Shown here in pieces: positions 57,587-64,000 of a DNA stretch of 64,000 nucleotides. The number at the start of each line of letters is the position of its first letter. The stretch's first letter is position 1. Under the pieces are notes generated by a model. It worked only from the letters and a program-made list of their open reading frames with translations. It was not told where the DNA came from and ran no database searches. Location of the stretch: positions 434,001 to 498,000 of the forward strand of contig LATX02000183.1 in the NCBI GenBank assembly GCA_001466705.2, in the 5' to 3' direction. Both the position numbers and the translations under genes were made by a program. The DNA is from Moniliophthora roreri. Lineage: Eukaryota; Basidiomycota; Agaricomycetes; Agaricales; Marasmiaceae.

Positions 57587-57998
57587 CTTTATCAAACAGA
57601 TCTATTCCAGCGATGTCAAGTTCTTCATATACATTCTGATACATTGCATGGTGGTTGGAACCTTCGTCACGTCATACCCTGCGAGGCAGATTACTTTCAT
57701 ATATCATGCAAAAGAGGTAAGTTGACCTTATTTGAGCATGACTTTGCCAAGTTGTTTGAAAGCATTCAGGGCAGCTGGGGATTTTGCAAGCTTTTTGACA
57801 ATAGTAGTGTGGCCGATCTCTCTATAAAACCGTTCAAGGTCTCACCAAAGAGGCTCCGAGGTTTCTCTGAGCGGCGTTATCGAGAAGCATCGTATTGGTG
57901 TTGGGATATGTCTAGGCGTGTGCTGGTACGCTCGAATGAGAGATCCTGGTCGCAAGGAACATATGGAATGAAAGGAACGTCTCGGTGGGGGTGGACAT
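57587..57998 (-). pseudogene. degenerate tandem copy of the small mitochondrial gene at 58458-58985
   Basis: Minus-strand sequence aligns along its length with the intact gene about 1 kb away, including the ATG context. The copy reads REIGHTTIVKKLAKSPAALN and AFKQLGKVM where the intact gene reads KLSKTTIFKKLAESPSAINA and VKEFGEAM. It reads YDVTKVPTTMQCIRM versus LDTTKPPTTMQMLKL, then DIAGIDLFDKV versus RAGIDLTDKV in another frame. It is broken by an early in-frame TAG in the presequence, a TAA at the end of the first exon, and a deletion with frameshift in the second exon. Intron positions correspond. A local duplication followed by decay is the simplest reading; the plus-strand frame over it is an artefact. 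Confidence 0.82.
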
Positions 57999-58457
57999 TG
58001 TCAGTGTAGTTCTCACGAGCCGCAAAGGCCGAGGAGTTCATTAACGATTACGCACTCACTCTTCACCGAAATTTATCTATTCGTGTTTATGACCCAGTCA
58101 CGGAAACAGTTTCTCAAATACACAGACGATCCAAGACTTGTAGATTGTGTTGGCGGAGCGTGGAGAAACTACTATATGTTGGGAAGTGCGTTGGCAGAAG
58201 TGTCACAAAATGCCCCAACTAGGGCATGGTCGAGCAGTGGTCGAGCAGCAAGAAGCCTAACTGCACCAGTCGTCCTTTCTTTTCCGAACATAGATCATTC
58301 AGCAAGGAGCTCAATGCGCACGAAGGAGGGACAGTGTCCACCTCCAAATCCACCAGCATGATGAACTAATGAGTGGGGGATACCATTTCCAGCTGATCCT
58401 GCAGTGTATACCATGATGAAATTGACCAGTGTGAAAATGTATAAAAGGTCAAACGAT
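57999..58457. other. intergenic region between pseudogene and parent gene
   Basis: 459 nt with no supported gene. It is presumably the upstream region of the pseudogene copy and the 3' side of the intact gene. Confidence 0.45.
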
Positions 58458-58985
58458 CTAATCCTTTTTCATGGCCTGCATGAGCTCGTCCATAACAGCC
58501 TAGGGAATGACAACAAGTCAGCGAAGAAGAGGAATAACCCAATGAACCTGCACACCTTATCCGTCAAATCTATCCCTGCCCGTTGAAACTCTTCCTGCAG
58601 ACGTAGCGCTGCTTCCCTAAAGTCCTTGTTCATTGACAGTTTCAACATTTGCATGGTCGTCGGAGGCTTTGTCGTGTCAAGGCCTACGAGATGGATTAGT
58701 GACACATAAAACTGCAGATGGAGAAAGCTAACCTTGCTTTTGCATAGCTTCCCCGAATTCTTTGACAGCATTGATGGCACTGGGTGACTCTGCGAGTTTT
58801 TTGAAAATGGTGGTTTTGCTGAGTTTCACGTATAATTCTCCCAAATCAGGCTCTGATGCTTCTCTGCGAGATGTTATCGAGAAAGCGCGTGTTGGAATAC
58901 ATCGAGAAGCGCGCTGGTGTGATTGAAAACGATGTGTCAGTCGGGGAGAACATAGGGAACGAATGAACAGTCTGGACAAGGACAT
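58458..58985 (-). CDS. small mitochondrial-type hypothetical protein (intact member of tandem pair)
   Basis: Three exons (58733-58985, 58556-58683, 58458-58499) give 140 aa. The first ~40 residues are Arg/Ser-rich with almost no acids (MSLSRLFIRSLCSPRLTHRF, then PTRAFSITSRR), a classic mitochondrial presequence with an R-x-F/S-I-T-S cleavage context. The mature part is a soluble helical protein: LGELYVKLSKTTIFKKLAES, SAINAVKEFGEAMQKQG, TMQMLKLSMNKDFREAALRL, then EEFQRAGIDLTDKAVMDELM. There is no TM, no metal motif and no catalytic signature. Family unknown to me; matrix location is inferred. A decayed duplicate lies downstream at 57587-57998, and that the intact copy kept its frame argues it is under selection. 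Confidence 0.75.
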
Positions 58986-59217
58986 GGTCGCAGGGAAGGA
59001 ACCGCGTAACTTATCACTACAGCCTGACGCGTCTGCGCGTTCACACAGCTGTTCGCAAGACCTTGATAGCAGAATTTATCACAGGCAGGCGCATCCATGC
59101 TCCTCCTGGTTGCCTGTTGTGTATGAGTAGTCTTGATACAAGACTTTCTATCATCGACGCTACAGGTATTCACCAAAGTCACACGCACTACATAGACGCG
59201 TTCAACTCGCCACCATT

Positions 59218-60105
59218 ATGGAAAATGACTACTTCTCTATCGACGCGATTCTCGCAGAGAATCAGGTATTTATTTATCGTATCTCGAAGAAAGTCTCTTA
59301 CCAAATGCCATACAGAAAATACAGTGTATCTTCACTCAACAAGTCCCCGAAATGGGCCATCTGGGCGGTGGTTCTGAGCGTGATGTAGGGTATTTCATCC
59401 ATTTTCAGTCGTTGTAGGTGTTCAGCCATTCTAGATCACGCCAAATTCAAAGCGTCAGATTCCTATATGGCTTGCGTACACCATCATCTACTCGTACGTG
59501 AAATATATAGATCACTGTTGTTCCAATCATACTCATATCTCATATTGTTCAGAGATTGGGCAAACTTCAATATTCCTCCATCATTCAACACGAAAGTACG
59601 GAATGCACTCAAGGCAGAACCTCGAAGTGTTCGCTTGTCAAACTTGGTCGGTGCAGGAGGTCTGTGGTATGGATTTGGGAAGACGATTATGGATATGTGC
59701 GTAACACTACCTTCTATGATATACATAAACTCACTTCGACGCTAGACTGAGTGATGAACAAGGAAACGAAATGTCAGAAATGTTGACCACCGTGAGTGAC
59801 CTGGTGATATCGTTCATGCAATGAGCCTCAACATGTTGCGAAGACATTCAAGGGTCGGCTAGTAGAAGTCATCGACCAAGCTCAGCACTTTGCGGCTTTG
59901 GGACCTGTCGGTGGTGGCGGTGGACCGACGGGCGATTCTGCACAGGCATTTCGTGAAGGCTTAGACGCAACAGAACGTGAATGTGAGTAGCAACGTTATG
60001 CTCGATTCTCCAAGAGTCTGAATTCTTCCAGTATTCATTCTAGCGCAAGAAAGTGCTAAACGAATGAAGAAATGGTATGAAGAAAGCGACAAGGCGAAAA
60101 GATGA
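59218..60105 (+). CDS. PSF3: GINS complex subunit Psf3
   Basis: Seven exons (59218-59265, 59316-59384, 59435-59493, 59553-59696, 59746-59791, 59844-59982, 60032-60105) give 192 aa, the usual length. It starts MENDYFSIDAILAENQ, the typical Psf3 opening, then a short B-domain with ITPNSKRQIPIWLAYTIIYS. The A-domain has FNIPPSFNTKVRNALKAEPR, VRLSNLVGAGGLWYGFGKTI and the C-terminal helix LFILAQESAKRMKKWYEESD. A Gly-rich loop (GPVGGGGGPTG) sits between helices. Role: with Sld5, Psf1 and Psf2 it forms GINS, part of the CMG replicative helicase. Its stop lies one base from the stop of the convergent PKR1 gene. Confidence 0.95.
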
Positions 60106-60106
60106 G

Positions 60107-60489
60107 CTACTGTGTCTTCTTTACATCCAAATGTAGTGTATTCGAATCCTTTTCCGACGTGTCTTCATCTGTTTTGGGTGGTATCTTCCCTAATTCATAA
60201 ACGAACCTGTTGTGCCCATAAATGTAGCCATAGTGGTAATTTCTGGGATGGGCACGCACCATTTCACACTCGCCCATAAGCACAATTCTATCACAATCAA
60301 CCCCCCGATATGAACGTTCCCGTTTGTAGCGAATAGCAGGCCGAGAAGGATGACGAGGAGTGCAGCGAAGGCTACGTCGAGGATAAGCAGGAAAGTGGGA
60401 TGCAAGGAGGATCCGGGTTTCAGTATTTCGGAAAAGAACGACGTAGCAGCATCGAGCGAGTCCGGGTTTCCCTCATATTCCTCGGGCAT
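60107..60489 (-). CDS. PKR1: V-ATPase assembly factor Pkr1
   Basis: Two exons (60260-60489, 60107-60206) give 109 aa. The Pkr1 layout is clear: N-terminal amphipathic part with FFSEILKPGSSLHPTFLLIL (family pattern S-I-F-x-P-G-x-x-P), two TM helices (LDVAFAALLVILLGLLFATN and GLIVIELCLWASVKWF), then VYELGKIPPKT and an acidic/polar tail ending DVKKTQ. Role in the family: an ER membrane protein needed with Vma21-type factors to assemble the V0 sector of the vacuolar H+-ATPase. The second exon restores VKWFVYEL after a GTGCGT donor. Convergent with PSF3, with stop codons separated by one base, so their 3' UTRs must overlap in antisense. Confidence 0.85.
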
Positions 60490-60823
60490 CGGATGGTCGT
60501 GAGGTACGATTTAGAGGATGTGGACGGAGTCTGAGTTGAGGACCGCGTCTTACGTGTAAAGATGGATGCCGCGTCAGTGCAGCTCAACGTCGTGCTTGCT
60601 CATTTTACAGACAGATAGAATATTCAAAGTACTACGCCATTATACATGTAAATTGTCCCGTTTCTTTTTGCGATGCATTGTTGTATTATACTTAACCGTG
60701 CTGGATCCAGGAGGGTAACACGCTACAAATAAATAGTCCAGCAATAGACCCTTCCCTAGGTATAAATTATCGCAGCAGACTAGATAGCGAAATTTAGAAT
60801 GTTCAGTGTCGACAACAGAATTT
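60490..60823. other. intergenic region
   Basis: 334 nt between the PKR1 start and the GAR-gene stop. No gene seen. Confidence 0.5.
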
Positions 60824-63800
60824 TCAAGGTCTCCACAAAGGCTGTCTAACTGGCGTTGATGGAACAGTAGTTGTGCGACCTCGACTGTTCGGTGGCTTTG
60901 AAGGAGTTTCTGGTCGGAGGAATGGTGCTTCCGGTTCGGCTCGACGCATGAATTGGAGAGGCGTCAATGGCGACCCCTTAGTGGATGGCGTGGACAATAA
61001 CGACCGAGGGGTACCCGACGGCGTGGATAATGCAAAGGCCGGTAGATAAGAGGGCGAACCGTTAGGCTCTGGTGTGCGGGGTGCCCGTGGAGGTGAGTTG
61101 GCCACTGCCTCCAGGAGAGTGGCTGAACTTATCCACTTTTCTTCCCGTGAAGGGAGCTGTGCTGTAGATGCTTCACTCAGAAGCCTGAAACTATCTGCAA
61201 AGTGATTTGTGATGAATCTGGGGAGAGACGTCAGTACAAAGATGTCGACCAGATAGAATCACATACTTAGACAGTTCTTGCCAACCACCGCCAACGCGAA
61301 CCATCACGGTTTGGGACCGAAGAATGCGGCAAAAGCACAACTTGGGATCTTTATCTCCGATCCAGTATTTACCACTTTGATCCTTCCAGCTCCCAGCCAC
61401 GCCCTCGATATTAATTCCGACTGGAAGATTGTTGACTACCTGCCCAACAGCAACATCAAGCTTGCTTTTGGGATTTGCAACATAGGTTTTCCGCACAGGC
61501 GGGGACTTCTTTGGAGTCATTCGAGGTACATGGGGAAATGAGATGCGAGGTGCTCGAGACCAAGTCGACATAGAGGAAGATGAACGTCCTGCATGGGAAC
61601 GGGGTAATGATGAGGTGTCAGAAACAGCAGGCGATGAACTACGATTCTTCTGTGATGATGATGATGATGCAGTCGACGTCCGAGATCGTGAGTGTAGGCG
61701 GACTGGGGGCGTTGCTGCTACTGGAGTCAAACTATTAGTCCGTTGTCTTGATGCAAATGTCGATCCATACAAAGAGCTGCCGGACGTGGATCGTTGTGTG
61801 GATCTGACCGACATTCGACTGGTGGAGCGTTCTAATGGCTCATCCGAGCCGGACACCGCACGTCTATTGGGATTGGGTACGTTTAATCGTCCTCTTGGGT
61901 TGCCTTTGTTTGCAACTACCGAAAGTGAGGCGTAGCCACTGGATTTCCGTGCTGCATTACTGGTGCTGGTGTGTGAGGTGACAATCGAGGATCGACTGTT
62001 GCGTCCAGAACTGTTTTGGGAGGTGCTTGCCACACTGCTTGGACGGGATCGCCTTCCGTTGATACGATCGTTCGCCATATCCTCCAACTCGCTCCAGGTT
62101 TGAAGGATGCGTTCACGCTCGGATTTTGCGCGATGATCATCACGAACCGCTCCGAAACTGGTTGACATGGCCTCTATCGCTGATCTGGTGAAGTCTAGTC
62201 GGCCAGAAAGTTGGGATTCGGAAGATACATCTGTGGGGCAGGTATACAAGGAAGAGAGTGGACCGAGTGGAATAGATGGATAACTGTCGATATGCTCCAA
62301 AAGGTCGCTCAATACTGTATCACAGTTGGAGACTTCATCAGCAAGTGACGCTAGCTGATTCAAACGACCCAACATTTCCTCTGAGGCTGCAAGCTCCATT
62401 CTGCAGGACCTGAGCTGAAGATTGACTGATGTGATTTCTACGGAGGAGGGCAGAGTTTGCATCTCTTCGTTCAAGAAGGAAAGTTGTTCACGCGTAGTCT
62501 GTGCTTGGTCTCGCGTGGGTAATACAGAGGTTCCAGATGAAGGTCGTACCGCCTCCTTGATACCAATTGAGCGTAGGCGTTTTCGAATGCGCGCTACCTG
62601 TGCTAGTAAATCCCTCATCTCCTGTGTCACAGTACCCGGACTGTCGGAAGTGGCCAGTTGCAAACCAAATACATCTAAAAAGTAAGATTGAGTGCAAGGT
62701 CAGAAAACAAAATGGAGAAAAGTACCTTCTTCAATCATCGTAGACGTCGAATGTCGATGTCGTTCCTCCTTTTGCAGACGCTCCTCTTGAGCGATCCTTT
62801 CTCTCTCTGCGTTGAGCCTTCGCTCCTCCGCAAGCTGATCCTCCGTTTCTCTGAGCCTTGTTTCTACATCCAGCAATTTAGCGCGCTCAGCCTCTTGCCG
62901 TTCCGTCTCAAGCTGCATTCGACGCTCCTCTTCCAATCTCTTTTCCTCTACGCGAGCCCTTTCCGCTTCTTCCGACTCTAGTTTCGCTCTTTCAGCTTTC
63001 TCTGCCTCGAGTATCTGATTACGTAGCTCCTCCTGACGCTGCTCCTCTTCCAGACGAACTCGCTCTTCCTCTACTTTCCTCTCTTGCTCCAGACGTGCTT
63101 TCTCGGTTTCTTCGGCCGCTAGACGGTCCAGTTCTGCCCGCCTACGCAGCTCTTCAGCTTTCCGCTCCTCCTCCAGTCTCAGCACCTCAGTTTGATGTGC
63201 CTCGACGACCTGATTGCGAATAGATTTCATCTCTGTATCCCACGCCACGAAGCGCCTATCGAGATCATCTAATGCTTTCGTTCGGGACAGTAACAGCGAA
63301 TCTTGGAAACTGGAACGATTGTTCCTCGAATGACTCTCCATTCGCCGGCACTTCTCTCGAAGATTTGTGAGCCCGTGTTGCATCTTTGGTCGATGCAACT
63401 GCAGAGATGATTCAATCCCTGGTAGCAAATCCGCAAGAGACTGGAGCTTGTCCTCACGCGTAACAACGGAGGTATATCCTTCTTTCAAGGCAGAAAGTCT
63501 CTTTTCAGCATCATCCATATCCACGACTGCTGAAGAATAAGCTGTGTCAGCGTCTTTGGCCATGAGCGCTGATTGGTAGTTCGCGGCTGCTTGCTCCAGA
63601 TTTCGCACCTGACCATTCAAGCGCATGGAGTAAGCATTGCAATCTGCGCGTACTGCATCATCGAGAGACTGCAACTCGAAAGGAAGCTCGATTGGCTGGT
63701 CGGTCGAAAGGAAGTTAGCAGTAAGCTCCAAGGAGGAATACGAACGTTTGATGAAAGAAGTGTTTTGGGACCGCGGACTGACCAGAGGTACCCGATGCGC

Positions 63801-64000
63801 TATGTCATCAATGAAGGATAAGGAGGAGTCTTTGAGACATGCCAATTGATTTTGCATCTCAGCAGCCGCGCTGTCGGTCTCTGAGTCCTCCAATACATTT
63901 TGGATCAAGCTATCGTAGCGGACGATCAAGCTCTCTATTCGGAGATGGAAATTGTTCGATTCATCACGTATAGAGGCCATTGCAGACGCCTGGCCGCACA
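60824..64000 (-). CDS. coiled-coil GAR (Gas2-related) domain cytoskeletal protein, 5' end possibly outside window
   Basis: Three exons are seen (62726 to at least 63980, 61267-62674, 60824-61217), coding at least 1018 aa. The frame stays open from the Met at 63980 to the window edge, so the true start may lie beyond. Residues ~1-270 are helical, spectrin/plakin-like, with repeated Leu heptads. Then comes a long charged Glu/Arg coiled coil (LRLEEERKAEELRRRAELDR type, ~260-415). A Ser/Arg-rich disordered region (~590-800) precedes the GAR domain near 810-890: VGQVVNNLPVGINIEG, SGKYWIGDKDPKLCFCRILR and SQTVMVRVGGGWQELSKF. The tail has Ser/Thr-Pro sites. GAR domains bind microtubules in Gas2/spectraplakin proteins. 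A microtubule-linked role in nuclear or spindle positioning is inferred. Confidence 0.88.

Noticed and set aside
57545..58009. 154-codon plus-strand frame
   Set aside because: Antisense to the tandem pseudogene; the alignable sequence is on the minus strand.
1..64000. tRNA genes, rRNA genes, CRISPR arrays, complete transposons
   Set aside because: Scanning by eye found no convincing cloverleaf B-box, rRNA core, regularly spaced repeats or transposase/reverse-transcriptase motifs; a tRNAscan or repeat search would be more sensitive.

Overview
The window is a stretch of nuclear chromosome from a filamentous basidiomycete, most likely an agaricomycete. The genes are broken by many short introns (mostly about 45-60 nt, up to about 20 exons per gene). 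The gene content is fungal: two DUF6593-type proteins, a GH128 beta-1,3-glucanase, a GH125 alpha-mannosidase, a bZIP factor with a DUF3425-like tail, a fused fungal LEU1, and a decayed member of the basidiomycete sulfotransferase-like P-loop family. There are no bacterial, plasmid, phage or CRISPR features, and I recognised no tRNA or rRNA.

Layout. 0-4.4 kb: TVP38 membrane protein, a small mitochondrial one-TM protein, a PEX11-family protein and a Tctex-type dynein light chain, arranged as head-to-head and tail-to-tail pairs. 4.4-7.4 kb: gene-poor. 7.4-12.4 kb: an Srk1/Rck2-like kinase with a perfect CRE in its promoter, then the splicing factor PRP31. 14.1-16.9 kb: a 20-exon DHA2-type MFS transporter. 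17.2-24.9 kb: a small one-TM protein, mitoribosomal uS14m, the bZIP factor, a DUF6593 protein, a Ser/Pro-rich protein and a GPATCH11-like G-patch protein. 25.3-33.9 kb: a two-RRM protein, GH128 glucanase, AhpD-like protein, a second DUF6593 protein and mitoribosomal uL11m. 34-39.7 kb: a secreted M28 aminopeptidase, a WD40 protein with an RRM-like N-terminus, and a small Rcf2-like membrane protein. 39.7-43 kb: a decayed island with a sulfotransferase-family pseudogene. 43-51 kb: a Fic1/Inn1-type C2 cytokinesis protein, GH125 mannosidase and a conserved Ser-rich orphan. 51-64 kb: LEU1, ribosomal eL29, TFIIIC subunit (GTF3C5/TFC1 type), a tandem gene/pseudogene pair for a small mitochondrial protein, GINS subunit PSF3, V-ATPase assembly factor PKR1, and a GAR-domain cytoskeletal protein that runs off the window edge.

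The genes are mostly housekeeping and do not form a pathway cluster. Many are in divergent pairs with short shared promoters (TVP38/mitochondrial protein, PEX11/dynein light chain, uL11m/aminopeptidase, LEU1/eL29) or convergent pairs with nearly touching stops (PSF3/PKR1).

Gene models were built by hand from reading frame, family motifs and GT-AG or GC-AG splice sites. Where I list exons for a gene with a stated protein length, the exon lengths sum to a multiple of three. I found no clear undescribed multi-gene system. The best leads are recurrent GC-AG introns, an intron inside a start codon, very small exons, a tandem pseudogene and an RRM-like/WD40 fusion.
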